The notes beneath the pieces are model-generated. The model was given only the letters and a program-made list of their open reading frames with translations, searched no databases and was not told the DNA's origin. Positions 42,028 through 50,779 of a stretch of DNA of 64,000 bases are shown here, piece by piece. Numbering within the stretch: the stretch's first letter is position 1; each line of letters starts with the position of its first letter. A program made the position numbers and the translations under genes. Source of the stretch: Opitutia bacterium (GTDB taxonomy: Bacteria > Verrucomicrobiota > Verrucomicrobiia > Opitutales > Opitutaceae); assembly GCA_016187945.1 (NCBI GenBank), contig JACPIT010000004.1:1-64000 (forward strand), in the 5' to 3' direction.

Positions 42028-42748
42028 TCGGACGGGAGGGCTCGGCTCCAGCGCCGAGCCGCCGGCCTCCGCACGCGTTTCTCCGGCGGCGGCGCGGCAG
42101 AAGTCGCGCGCTCCAGAGCAGGCACCGCAATCATCCCAAAAACGCCGTTGAAACGCGGAGGACGCGGAGAGCACAGAGGAGAAATTCCGATCGTTCCGCT
42201 CCGCGACCCTTCACCCGGCAGGTGAGTCCTTCGCGGGCCGGATTTTCCGCATTCTACTCCGCGTCCGCCGCGCTCTCCGCGTTTCAACGGCGGAATTTAG
42301 CATCATTCGCGCCGGCCGCGCGGCGCTTCGACTCAGCCGCGCGGACCCGCTCCATCCACGCCCTCCTCAGCGTCGTTCCGGCCGAAACCGTCCTTCCCGC
42401 GCGCAGATAGAATCCGCGCGCAGATCAAACCCGCCTACCGATCGAACCTGCGAGACGATCGACCCCGCGAGGCGGCCGAAATCGCGACCGCCGTCCACTG
42501 CCACGAATATGGCGTATTACGCCATATTGCCCGAACTTCCCCAGCGCAATGCGGCCAACTCCGATCATGGCGTAATACGCCATATCGACTCTGACGCCGC
42601 ATGCGAGCACGGGCGGGCGCCACGCAGCGAGGGTCCGGCGTCCACGTCTCGCTCGGTCGGCGCGCAATAATTCGTCAACCGCGCCGCGCTCCGGCTTCGC
42701 CGCAACAATTGGCTGGCGCGCCTTCGCTCCGCGGCCTTTATCGGCGGC
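42028..42748. other. 720-base gene-poor gap with palindromes
   Basis: The left part holds GAAACGCGGAGGACGCGGAG (42150-42169) facing GCGCTCTCCGCGTTTCAACG (42269-42288), an inverted pair. The right part holds two odd-length palindromes (42506-42528 and 42567-42583). No convincing gene: an 80-aa minus-strand frame spans the palindromes, but it is Arg-rich and probably spurious. Confidence 0.5.
42506..42583. repeat. Two odd-length palindromes with core GGCGTAWTACGCC
   Basis: AATATGGCGTATTACGCCAT plus ATT (42506-42528) is a perfect palindrome of 11-bp arms around one T. ATGGCGTAATACGCCAT (42567-42583) has 8-bp arms around one A. Centres are 58 bases apart. The design (arms around TA-W-TA) matches the orf120 palindromes, although the arms differ. 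Confidence 0.85.
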
Positions 42749-43165
42749 ATGAATCTCGTCGACGCCCGCGCTCTCGTCTCAGCCGCCCTCGGCCGCATGA
42801 ACGTCACCTACGGCGAAACGGTTTTCAACGAGTGGGTGCTCGTCTCGCTCCGCGCCGACCGCAACGCGATCCTCGCCTACGAGGGTCCCCGCCCCGAGAA
42901 ATACAAGCAGCACTTCACGCTCGACCTCGCCTCGATGTTGAAGGAACTCGCCGGCCAGAAACTCGGCGTGGGCGACTTCGCCTTCGCGGCCGACGCCACC
43001 GGCACGCACTACGACGCCTGCGTCCGCCTCGGCGAGAGCAGCTACCTTTTCTGCAATCACACCACGCGCACGATGACGCAAATCCGCCAGAGCCCGCACT
43101 GGCTGAACGCGCAAAAGCACTGGGCCGAACTCAGCCAGAAATTCGCCGCCGACCCGCTCGAGTGA
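42749..43165 (+). CDS. Small conserved-looking protein of unknown function
   Basis: 138 aa starting at ATG 42749 (MNLVDARALVSAALGRMNVT). It alternates short strands and helices (FNEWVLVSLRADRNAILAYE, HYDACVRLGESSYLFCNHTT) and ends with LNAQKHWAELSQKFAADP. No signal peptide, membrane span or known motif was recognised. It may be an alpha/beta chaperone-like or profilin-like domain, but that is guesswork. Codon use fits the genome. The stop is 8 bases before composite repeat copy 2. Confidence 0.6.
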   Translation: MNLVDARALVSAALGRMNVTYGETVFNEWVLVSLRADRNAILAYEGPRPEKYKQHFTLDLASMLKELAGQKLGVGDFAFAADATGTHYDACVRLGESSYLFCNHTTRTMTQIRQSPHWLNAQKHWAELSQKFAADPLE

Positions 43166-43172
43166 TCCGGAA

Positions 43173-43333
43173 GTAGCGCGGTGCTTCAGCCCGCGCCGCA
43201 CATCTCCCCGCGCGGGCCAAAGCACCGCGCTCCCCCCCGCACCCGCGCTGCGTGACTTGTAGGAGCGGCTTTACGCCGCGATTGGTCCGAAGCGCCTGCC
43301 GCGCTCGTATCGCGGCATAAAGCCGCTCCTACA
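43173..43333 (+). repeat. Composite palindromic element B-A, copy 2
   Basis: Unit B spans 43173-43232 (GTAGCGCGGTGCTTCAGCCC and its inverse arm GGGCCAAAGCACCGCGCT). Unit A spans 43258-43333 (TGTAGGAGCGGCTTTACGCC and GGCATAAAGCCGCTCCTACA). It lies between a small gene and proC. The rest of that gap (43334-43546) is a C-rich stretch in which CCGC and CGCT words dominate; no gene is supported. Confidence 0.85.
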
Positions 43334-43546
43334 GTTCCGGCACTGCGCGTTCCGCCGCGCCCAACGTCCGAACCCGCATCCGCACCCACCACTCCGTTTC
43401 CCGCTCCGCCCGCCGTCCGCGCCCGCGACCGCCGCTCCGTTTCCCTCCGCGCTCAGCTCTCGCGCCTCGCCCGCCGCTCCGTCTCCTGCCCGCGCGTGAC
43501 TCACCCCGCGCTTGCCCGCGCGCCGCGCTCGCGCCATCAACCGCCC

Positions 43547-44353
43547 GTGGCTCACTCACTCGCATTCCTCGGTTCCGGTCGTCTCGGCTCCGCCATCATT
43601 CGCGGTCTGCTCGCGCAAAAAATCTACGCGCCCGCGGCGATCGCCTGCACCAGCAAGTCCGGCGCGACCGCCGCCAAACTCGCCGCCGACACCGGCATCG
43701 TGTCCGAACCCGACCTCGCGCGCCTCCTCGGTCCCGCCGACATCGTCGTCGTCGCCTTCAAGCCGCAATCACTCGCGTCCGCCGATCCGCGCCTCGCCGA
43801 ACTCACCGCCGGCAAGCTCGTGATCTCGCTCCTTGCCGGCAAGCGCCTCGCGCGCCTCGCGCAAGTCTTCCCGCGCGCGCGCAACGTCGTCCGCACGATG
43901 CCCAACACGCCCGCCGCCATCGGCGCCGGCATCACCGCCTACTGTTCCGCCGCGCCGCTCGCCGAAGCGGACCGCAGCGCCGTCGAGCGCATGCTCGGCG
44001 CGCTCGGTGAATTTCTCGCGCTCGAGGAGAAACACTTCGACGCCGTCACTGCCGTCGGCGGCAGCGGACCGGGTTTCGTGTTCGAATTCATCGGCGCGCT
44101 CCGCGACGGCGGCGTCGCCGCGGGTCTGCCAGCCGACATCGCGCAACGCCTCGCGGTGCAGACCGCGCTCGGCTCGATGAAACTCCTCGCCCACACCGGC
44201 GCGACGCCCGAGGCGCTCCGCGATCAAGTCGTCTCGCCCAACGGCACGACCTACGCCGGCCTGCAGGTGCTCGCGCACGCGAAGTTCCGCGACCTGATCC
44301 GCGACACGATCCTCGCCGCGTCGAAGCGCGCCGACGAACTGTCGCGCGATTGA
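43547..44353 (+). CDS. proC: Pyrroline-5-carboxylate reductase
   Basis: About 268 aa from the GTG at 43547; the frame is open to a GTG at 43496 but the extra 17 residues are Arg/Ala/Pro-rich and not conserved. The last step of proline synthesis (P5C to proline with NADPH). Rossmann signature HSLAFLGSGRLGSAIIRGLL, then DIVVVAFKPQSLA, VVRTMPNTPAAIGAGITAYC, the catalytic-region LEEKHFDAVTAVGGSGPGFV, and the C-terminal SPNGTTYAGLQVLAHAKFRD. The length is as usual. The TGA stop is inside half a palindromic element. Confidence 0.92.
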   Translation: MAHSLAFLGSGRLGSAIIRGLLAQKIYAPAAIACTSKSGATAAKLAADTGIVSEPDLARLLGPADIVVVAFKPQSLASADPRLAELTAGKLVISLLAGKRLARLAQVFPRARNVVRTMPNTPAAIGAGITAYCSAAPLAEADRSAVERMLGALGEFLALEEKHFDAVTAVGGSGPGFVFEFIGALRDGGVAAGLPADIAQRLAVQTALGSMKLLAHTGATPEALRDQVVSPNGTTYAGLQVLAHAKFRDLIRDTILAASKRADELSRD

Positions 44354-44469
44354 AGCACCGCGCTACTCCAAGCCCGCGCTCGCGTGAGCTGTAGGAGCGG
44401 CTTTACGCCGCGATTGGCGCGCAGCGCACGCCACATCCGAACCAATCGCGGCATAAAGCCGCTCCTACA
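44351..44469 (+). repeat. Composite palindromic element B-A, copy 3 (B is a half)
   Basis: Only the right arm of unit B remains: TGAAGCACCGCGCTACTCC starts at the proC stop codon (44351). A 23-base linker then leads to unit A (44390-44469), TGTAGGAGCGGCTTTACGCC ... GGCATAAAGCCGCTCCTACA. Confidence 0.8.
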
Positions 44470-44581
44470 TTTCCGTCACCGCGCGTTCCGCCGCGCCCAA
44501 TGTCAGCGTCCGCGCCGCCGCGCAGATTTTCCGTCTGGCCTCGCCGTCTCTCAACTCTCATCTCTCAACCCTCAACTTCCC

Positions 44582-45583
44582 ATGCCTCCTCCCCTCTCAG
44601 GTCGCATCCTCGTCACCGGCGGCGCCGGCTTCATCGGCAGTGCGCTCGTCTGGGCGCTCAACCAGCGCGGGCTCTCCGACATCGTCGTGACCGACGTGCT
44701 CGGCTCCGACGAGAAATGGAAGAACCTCGTGCCGCTGAAATTCGCCGACTACGTCGAGGCGGCCGATTTTCGCGCCCGCCTGGCCGCGAACGAGAAGGCG
44801 TTCGGGCGTTTCACGGCGGTGTTCCACCTCGGCGCCAACTCCGCGACGACCGAGAAGAACGCCTCGCACCTCATCAACAACAATTTCAACTACACGAAGG
44901 AACTCGCCGCCTGGTCGCTCGCACACGAAGCGCGTTTCATCTACGCCTCCTCCGCCGCGACCTACGGCGACGGCGAGCGCGGCATGGACGACACTTCCGA
45001 CGATCTCGCCGCATTGCGCCCGCTGAACATGTATGGCTACTCGAAACACCTCTTCGATCTCCATGCGCAGCGCCAGGGCTGGCTGAAGCGCATCGTCGGC
45101 GTGAAGTATTTCAACGTCTACGGTCCGAACGAGGACCACAAAGGCGACATGCGCTCGCTCGTGAACAAGGCCTTCGGCCAGATCACCGCGACCGGCAAGC
45201 TGAAGCTCTTCAAGAGCCACCGCCCCGATTTCAAGGACGGCGAACAGAAGCGCGATTTCCTCTACGTGAAGGACGCCGTCGAGATGACGCTCCACTTCGC
45301 CGAGAAAAACCCGACCGCCGCCGGCCTGTTCAATCTCGGCTCCGGCGAGGCCAACACCTGGCTCGCGCTCGCCGACGCGATTTTCTCCGCGATGGGCCGC
45401 GCGCCGCAAATCGAGTTCATCGACATGCCCGTCGAACTCCGCGGCAAATACCAATACTTCACCCAGGCCGACACCGCGAAGCTCCGCGCCTCCGGCTACG
45501 ACCACGCCATGACGCCGCTCCGCGACGCCGTGCGCGACTACGTGCAGAATTACCTCACGCCCGGCAAAAAGCTGGGCGAGTGA
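44582..45583 (+). CDS. hldD: ADP-L-glycero-D-manno-heptose 6-epimerase
   Basis: 333 aa from ATG 44582; the frame extends upstream through repeats. It makes ADP-L-beta-heptose, the last step of the activated-heptose pathway for LPS core. SDR signatures: GRILVTGGAGFIGSALVWAL (Rossmann), the catalytic triad region YASSAATYGDGERGMDDTSD and YGYSKHLFDLHAQRQGWL (YxxxK). Also FKSHRPDFKDGEQKRDFLYV with the HldD-type insert. The partner genes are elsewhere in the window (rfaE2 at 7858, rfaE1 at 56539, gmhB at 57699). Confidence 0.93.
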   Translation: MPPPLSGRILVTGGAGFIGSALVWALNQRGLSDIVVTDVLGSDEKWKNLVPLKFADYVEAADFRARLAANEKAFGRFTAVFHLGANSATTEKNASHLINNNFNYTKELAAWSLAHEARFIYASSAATYGDGERGMDDTSDDLAALRPLNMYGYSKHLFDLHAQRQGWLKRIVGVKYFNVYGPNEDHKGDMRSLVNKAFGQITATGKLKLFKSHRPDFKDGEQKRDFLYVKDAVEMTLHFAEKNPTAAGLFNLGSGEANTWLALADAIFSAMGRAPQIEFIDMPVELRGKYQYFTQADTAKLRASGYDHAMTPLRDAVRDYVQNYLTPGKKLGE

Positions 45584-45658
45584 GTGCACCGAGGGCAGCC
45601 GCCCCCGATTTTCATTCGCGCAAATTCGCGAAATTCGCGGGCAACTGCCCGAGCCGTC

Positions 45659-46447
45659 TCAGCGCCCGGCCGCACTCGGCGCCGCCGATGACGACGCGCC
45701 GCTCTTGAATTCGATGGACCGCATCGGCCAGCCGTCGGGCAGCTTGAAACGCTCCCGGGTCACCTTCGTCGAGTCGCCTTCCATGCGCGAAATCAGCATC
45801 AGATACAGCGTCTTCTCGCCGACTTTCGTCTCGATGCGGTACGGTTGCAGCACCCCGTTCACCTCGCGGAAATCGCTGAAAAACGTGTCCACCGTCGCGC
45901 GTCGTTCACCGACCATGCGGAACACGCTGCGTTTCACCATCTCGGCATTCTCGGCATCGAGCCACACGAAGAACACGTCGCCGTCGGGGCCCATCACGAG
46001 CAGCTTGCGCGCGGCGCGACCGCCGATCGCTTCCTCGCCGGCGTAGTCGACCGAGTAGCCTTTCTGCGCGAAGTCGACGAGCGGTCCGTCGAAATCGGCG
46101 TTCGCGATGAAATCCTTCCGCTCTCCCGCCGTCATGCGCATCGGCCGGCCGCCCTCGACTTCCGTGTGGTAGATGACCGGCTCGTGCTGCCCGTCGCAAA
46201 CCTGCGTGACCTTCCGCTGCCGAAACGAGCTCTCGACGCGCAAGCGATTCGGTCGCTCAGCCCACATTTTCACGTCGATCACCTCGCCGCCGATCAGCGT
46301 GCGGCCCTCGGCGTAGAGCGAGTGCAGTTCGCGGTATTTGCCGCCGCCGCGCTGCGCGTGCTGCCGCGCGATCTCGTGGCCGACGTCATCGGCGCGCGCG
46401 AACGGCGCGAGGAACAGCAGAAACAGCGCGAGGCAACGGCAGAGCAT
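45659..46447 (-). CDS. Exported LolA-like/DUF2092 protein
   Basis: 262 aa from ATG 46447 with a signal peptide (CRCLALFLLFLAPFARA). The body is a beta-rich fold with repeated strand pairs: LHSLYAEGRTLIGGEVIDVK, ERPNRLRVESSFRQRKVTQV, FFVWLDAENAEMVKRSVFRM, YRIETKVGEKTLYLMLISRM. This resembles predicted periplasmic proteins of the DUF2092/LolA-like group that bind lipid or help outer-membrane sorting. No cysteine follows the signal, so it is periplasmic rather than a lipoprotein. No exact function is known. Confidence 0.72.
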   Translation of the reverse strand: MLCRCLALFLLFLAPFARADDVGHEIARQHAQRGGGKYRELHSLYAEGRTLIGGEVIDVKMWAERPNRLRVESSFRQRKVTQVCDGQHEPVIYHTEVEGGRPMRMTAGERKDFIANADFDGPLVDFAQKGYSVDYAGEEAIGGRAARKLLVMGPDGDVFFVWLDAENAEMVKRSVFRMVGERRATVDTFFSDFREVNGVLQPYRIETKVGEKTLYLMLISRMEGDSTKVTRERFKLPDGWPMRSIEFKSGASSSAAPSAAGR

Positions 46448-46504
46448 GCGCGCATCGTGCGGGTCCGCCGCGGGGCGTCCATCCCGATCCGCGCGGATTG
46501 GAGT

Positions 46505-46598
46505 CGCGCCGGTCTCCGACCGGCGAACCGCGAACTCGCGCCATCGGCGTCGAATCGCGAACGTCGCTTCATTTCGCCGGTCGGAGACCGGCGCTACT
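46505..46598 (+). repeat. Palindromic pair of CGCCGGTCTCCGACCGGCG units
   Basis: GCGCCGGTCTCCGACCGGCG (about 46506-46525) and CGCCGGTCGGAGACCGGCG plus CTAC (46576-46598) are two hairpin units facing each other. The right one matches 29408-29430. It fills the gap between the LolA-like gene and the 78-aa gene. Confidence 0.8.
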
Positions 46599-46679
46599 CG
46601 GGAGTTCAACGTCGGGCCGCGCAGCCCTTCCGCTCACGCAGCGCTTGCCGTCGCGCAGCGCGCCCGCACACTGCCGCGC

Positions 46680-46916
46680 ATGGAATTCGGCTGGTGGGAA
46701 AAAGACGACGACGGCATCAAATGGAACATCTGCGTGCGCTTTCACGGCGGCAACGTGGTGTTCAGCAAAAAAACCGGCCACCACACGTCCTGGATCGATT
46801 TCGACGGCAACGACGACCAATGGGACCGTCTGCTCAAGGAAGCCGAAAAACGCCTCCCGCGCCGCCTGATGAGCCAGAAGGAATTCGACAGGCTCAAGGC
46901 TGAGCGCCCGCAGTGA
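46680..46916 (+). CDS. Small acidic/aromatic protein, unknown function
   Basis: 78 aa from ATG 46680 (MEFGWWEKDDDGIKWNICVR). Highly hydrophilic with many Trp, Asp and Lys; FSKKTGHHTSWIDFDGND and LKEAEKRLPRRLMSQKEFDR follow. It looks like a small soluble single-domain protein. No family was identified. A terminal repeat (copy 4) starts 4 bp after the stop. The start is chosen because upstream codons are repeat-derived. Confidence 0.6.
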   Translation: MEFGWWEKDDDGIKWNICVRFHGGNVVFSKKTGHHTSWIDFDGNDDQWDRLLKEAEKRLPRRLMSQKEFDRLKAERPQ

Positions 46917-46920
46917 CGAA

Positions 46921-47080
46921 GTAGCGCGGTGCTTCAGTCCGCGCCGAAATCGCCCCAGCGCGAGCTGAAGCATCGCGCTACTCCAAGCGCTCGCCCGCGT
47001 GCCCTGTAGGAGCGGCTTTACGCCGCGATTGCCGCGATGCGCCTGCCGCGTCCGTATCGCGGCATAAAGCCGCTCCTACA
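46921..47080 (+). repeat. Composite palindromic element B-A, copy 4
   Basis: Unit B (46921-46981) and unit A (47005-47080) are joined by the linker CTCCAAGCGCTCGCCCGCGT. Unit A ends at CTACA inside the 3' end of the Nudix gene, so its last codons overlap the element. Confidence 0.85.
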
Positions 47081-47597
47081 AAAGCCCCCGCACCTGCGGC
47101 CATAGAAACCGGAACGAGTCCGCGAACTCCTCCGGCCGCTCTGCCAGCCAGCGATCGACCGCGGCGATCGTGAACCACGCGCCGCGCTGGATCTCGTCCG
47201 CGTTCAGCTCGAACGGCCCCTCCGCCTCCACCCGGTAAACCCACACGAACTCCTCGCCCGTCTCCGGCCGCGCCGCGATTTTGAACAACCGCTCCGGAAT
47301 CCGCCCGGGCACGTAGCCGAGTTCCTCCTCCAACTCGCGCACGACCGTCACCTCGTAGTCGTCGCCTGCGCCGACGTGCCCCGCGCACGACGAATTCCAC
47401 TTCCCCGGAAACGTGTCCTTCGTCAGCGAGCGCTGATGCAGGAAGACTTCGCCCGCGCGGTTCACGACAAACACGTGCACGGCGCGATGCCGCCAGCCGC
47501 GCGCATGCACCTTGCCGCGCGGCGCGCGGCCGATCACGTGGTCGTGCTCGTCGACGACGTCGAAGAGTTCGCTGAGGTCTTGTCCCACGCCTCGCAT
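47076..47597 (-). CDS. Nudix hydrolase (YfcD/Idi-like)
   Basis: 173 aa from ATG 47597. The N-terminal half (ELFDVVDEHDHVIGRAPRGK) and RHRAVHVFVVNRAGEVFLHQ match the IDI/YfcD-type Nudix group. The Nudix box is GHVGAGDDYEVTVVRELEEE with LGY: G-x5-[D]-x7-RELEEELG. The usual first Glu is Asp; the three catalytic acids in RELEEE are intact. WFTIAAVDRWLAERPEEFAD is the terminal helix. The substrate is not predictable; a pyrophosphohydrolase is likely. It is divergent from the TonB receptor gene. Confidence 0.85.
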   Translation of the reverse strand: MRGVGQDLSELFDVVDEHDHVIGRAPRGKVHARGWRHRAVHVFVVNRAGEVFLHQRSLTKDTFPGKWNSSCAGHVGAGDDYEVTVVRELEEELGYVPGRIPERLFKIAARPETGEEFVWVYRVEAEGPFELNADEIQRGAWFTIAAVDRWLAERPEEFADSFRFLWPQVRGLL

Positions 47598-47815
47598 TCT
47601 GGACGTCCCGTGCGCGCGGTCAACGCACCGCTGCCGCCCCGCGTCCGTCCATCGCGAAGCGCGGCACGCGCGCTCCGCGGGGTCGCGCGCTTTCCCCATG
47701 GTCGGCGCGAGAACGCCAATGGTTGCCGCGCCCGCGTTGCGGCTTCGACGCGCGGCGGCGTCCTCGCGACTGCGAGGGCCGGCATCCCGCCGCGCGCTCG
47801 CCCACACCACAAACA

Positions 47816-50779
47816 ATGATCTCTGAACGCATCCGCACCCCGCAGGCGGCGTTGCGCCGGCTTTATTGCGCCGGCCTTGCTGCCCTGCTTGCCACGCCGG
47901 GCCTCGCGCTCGCGCAACCGGCTTCCGCCGCATCCGACGCACCGAAAGACGACACGGTCAAACTCGACAAGTTCGTCGTCACCGGCTCGTTCATTCCGCA
48001 GGCGAGCTCCGAGCCGATCGGCCCCGTCGCGATCTTCACCGAGGCCGACATCCGCGCGACCGGCGCGTTCACGCCGATCCAGGCGTTGCGCAGTCTGCCG
48101 TCGTTCATCGGCAATCCCGGTCCGACCGAAAACGACTCCAACGGCGGCACTGGCGCCACCGGCGTGAGTCTCCGCGGTCTCGGCGCCGGCCAGACCCTCG
48201 TGCTCATCAACGGTCGCACCACGCTCCAGTTCTCCAACATCCAGCTCCTGCCGATCGAGGCCATCGAACGCGTCGAAGTGCTGCGCGACGGCGCCGGCGT
48301 CATCTACGGCTCGGCGGCGATCGGCGGCGCGGTGAACGTCATCCTCAAGAAAAACTTCAACGCCACCGTGCTCAACGTCAGCGCCGGCGGAGCCACCCGC
48401 TCGCCCGGCGGCCGCGAGACCTACCAGGCCGCCTTCATCACCGGCCTGGCCAACGACAAAACGAGCGTCGTCGTGAGCGGCAGCATGTTTCACAATCGCA
48501 CGATCTACGCGAACAACCGCCCGAACTCCGCCAACTCCGACAACCGCAGTCGCGGCGGCACCAACGGCGGCTCGCCCACGTTCCCGGGCGTCATCGCGAT
48601 CGGCGGCGGCGGCACGCCACGCATCCTTCGCCCCGATTTCCCGGCGACCGGCACGCCCACGGCGGCGGACTACATTCCGTTCGACACAAACGGATTCAGC
48701 TCGAACCAGCTCTTCAACTTCCGGCAATACTCCCCGTCCGCGCCCGGCCAGGACCGAAATTCCTTCATGGTGAACATCGAGCACGCCATCGCCGGCGATC
48801 GCTTGAAGCTCTTCGGCGGCATGCTCTATTCGCGTCTCAAAACGCTCAACGGCCTCGCGCCCGCGCCCTTCGCGCTCGACGAAGATCCCGCCGGCTCCGC
48901 CGTCGGCAGCGTCACCACCTTCGGCCCCTACAACCAGGGCATCCTCGATCCCGGCGGCGTCGATATTGACGACTTCTTCCGCTACCGCTCGGTCGAACTC
49001 GGCAACCGCACTCAGCAACAAACCTTCACCGACCACCGCTGGCAGGTCGGCCTTAGAGGCGAGATCAACGACAAGTGGTCCTGGGAAACTGCGATGACGA
49101 TCGAGCGCGAGGACTTTGAGGAGATCGACGCCGGCGTGCCCTCGCTCCCGCTGCTCGACGCCGAAATCCAAGCCGGACGCTTCAACCCCTTCGCCGTCGC
49201 CTTCTCCAAGGGCTCCGCGACCATCGGCGGCGTCACCTACAATTGGGACAACGCCAAGGCGCTGAAAGCCGCCGAGATCAAGGCGCGCATCGTGGCGCCC
49301 GTCCGCAATCGCTTCTACGACTTCCGGGTCACCGGCGCGCTCGGCCACCTCCCGGGCGGCGATGTCGGCATAGCCGCCGGCTACGAGACCTTCACGAACA
49401 AAAACTACTTCGACCCCGACGATCTCTACGCCTCCGGCAGCGTCCTCGGTCTGAATAGTTTCAGCGACAGCTTCAACCAACTCGAAAGCAAGTCGCTCTT
49501 CGGCGAAGTGAAGATCCCGATCGTCGGCGAGAGCAACCGCCAGCCGTGGGCGCACAGTCTCTCTCTCGGCGCCCTCGCACGCCGCGAAGACCAGACCATC
49601 AGCGACGGCACGCTCTCGCGCAACTACACGAAGACCAATCCGAGCGTGAACCTCCACTACTCGCCGACGAAGGATTTCCTCGTCCGCGCGAGCTGGAGCA
49701 AAGGCTTCCTCGCGCCCGCGACGGGCGCCGTCTTCGGCACGCCCGGCACGAGCAACCCCACCCTCGCCGATCCGCTCGGGTTCCCCTACACCGCGCAGAC
49801 GACGATCGTCATCCGCCCGAACGCCGACCTCAAACCCGCCACCTCGAAGGCCGCTTCGATCGGCGTCGTCGGCTCGCCCCGCGGCTTCCTGAAGGGCTTC
49901 ACCTTCTCGGTCGATTTCTACGACATCAAGGTTGCCGGCATCGTCGCCAACAACGCCAAGGCGATCCTCGCCGCCAACGCCGCCGGACAAGGCGCCGGCT
50001 TCGTCCCCGGCAACGCCGCGACCATCAATCCGAACGCGCCGTTCGCCAGCCAGATTCGCCGCGCGAGCAACGGTCGCCTGAGCAACAACGGCGTGTTCGT
50101 CATCGACGGCACGACGATCCGCGGCGCCGTGCTCTCGGACTCGCTCAACATCGGTTCGCGCGACGTCCAGGGCCTCGAATACACCGCCGCCTACACCCTC
50201 GGCACGCAGAGCTGGGGCCGCTTCAAGTTCATGGCCGCAGCGAACCAGTTCATTAAATTCGACCAGAAGGCCGCTCCGAATCTGCCGGCCGAAAGTTACC
50301 TCGGCAAATTCGTCAGCACCGTCGGCGACGCGCTCTCTCCCGGCAGCATCCCGCGCTGGAAAGGCAACCTCGGCGTGAACTGGATGTGGCGCAACGTCAC
50401 GACCAACGTGATCTTCAACTACATCGGCTCGTATCGGGACGACCCGCTGTTCGTGCTCACGCCGAAGATGCAGGCGTTCTACGACGCGGGCACGCCGAAG
50501 TCGGACCCCACATTCGCCGCCTTCCTCGCGGATACCTCACAGCCCAAGGTCGGCGGCATCCGCACGATCTCCGCGTTCCAGACGGTCGATCTCCAGGCGA
50601 CCTATAATTTCCAGAGCGACAATCTGTTTTTGAAAGACCTGGCCGTCACCGTCGGCGCGACCAACGTCTTCGACAAACTCGCTCCGTTCGCCGCCGGCGC
50701 GTTCAACGACAGCTACGACACGCGCACGCACAACAACATCGGCCGCTTCGTCTTCGTCCAACTGCGCAAGCAATTCTGA
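47816..50779 (+). CDS. TonB-dependent outer-membrane receptor
   Basis: 987 aa from ATG 47816. A signal peptide (LYCAGLAALLATPGLALA) is followed by DDTVKLDKFVVTGSFIPQAS, a TonB-box-like strand typical of Verrucomicrobia. The plug domain (about 50-165) has IQALRSLPSFIGNPGPTEND, LRGLGAGQTLVLINGRTTLQ and EAIERVEVLRDGAGVIYGSA, then IGGAVNVILKK. A 22-strand barrel follows with GSYRDDPLFVLTPK late in it, ending in phenylalanine (RFVFVQLRKQF). It imports a ligand, possibly a glycan, siderophore or vitamin; nothing here identifies it. It has no neighbouring SusD or ABC importer. Confidence 0.93.
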   Translation: MISERIRTPQAALRRLYCAGLAALLATPGLALAQPASAASDAPKDDTVKLDKFVVTGSFIPQASSEPIGPVAIFTEADIRATGAFTPIQALRSLPSFIGNPGPTENDSNGGTGATGVSLRGLGAGQTLVLINGRTTLQFSNIQLLPIEAIERVEVLRDGAGVIYGSAAIGGAVNVILKKNFNATVLNVSAGGATRSPGGRETYQAAFITGLANDKTSVVVSGSMFHNRTIYANNRPNSANSDNRSRGGTNGGSPTFPGVIAIGGGGTPRILRPDFPATGTPTAADYIPFDTNGFSSNQLFNFRQYSPSAPGQDRNSFMVNIEHAIAGDRLKLFGGMLYSRLKTLNGLAPAPFALDEDPAGSAVGSVTTFGPYNQGILDPGGVDIDDFFRYRSVELGNRTQQQTFTDHRWQVGLRGEINDKWSWETAMTIEREDFEEIDAGVPSLPLLDAEIQAGRFNPFAVAFSKGSATIGGVTYNWDNAKALKAAEIKARIVAPVRNRFYDFRVTGALGHLPGGDVGIAAGYETFTNKNYFDPDDLYASGSVLGLNSFSDSFNQLESKSLFGEVKIPIVGESNRQPWAHSLSLGALARREDQTISDGTLSRNYTKTNPSVNLHYSPTKDFLVRASWSKGFLAPATGAVFGTPGTSNPTLADPLGFPYTAQTTIVIRPNADLKPATSKAASIGVVGSPRGFLKGFTFSVDFYDIKVAGIVANNAKAILAANAAGQGAGFVPGNAATINPNAPFASQIRRASNGRLSNNGVFVIDGTTIRGAVLSDSLNIGSRDVQGLEYTAAYTLGTQSWGRFKFMAAANQFIKFDQKAAPNLPAESYLGKFVSTVGDALSPGSIPRWKGNLGVNWMWRNVTTNVIFNYIGSYRDDPLFVLTPKMQAFYDAGTPKSDPTFAAFLADTSQPKVGGIRTISAFQTVDLQATYNFQSDNLFLKDLAVTVGATNVFDKLAPFAAGAFNDSYDTRTHNNIGRFVFVQLRKQF

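Noticed and set aside
42425-42667. 80-aa minus-strand ORF over the 42.5-kb palindromes
   Set aside because: Arg-rich ends and no ribosome-binding site; the readable middle is only the palindromes translated. It is more likely intergenic.
47534-49990. 818-aa open frame opposite the TonB receptor
   Set aside because: Shadow frame; the plus-strand receptor has plug and barrel signatures throughout.
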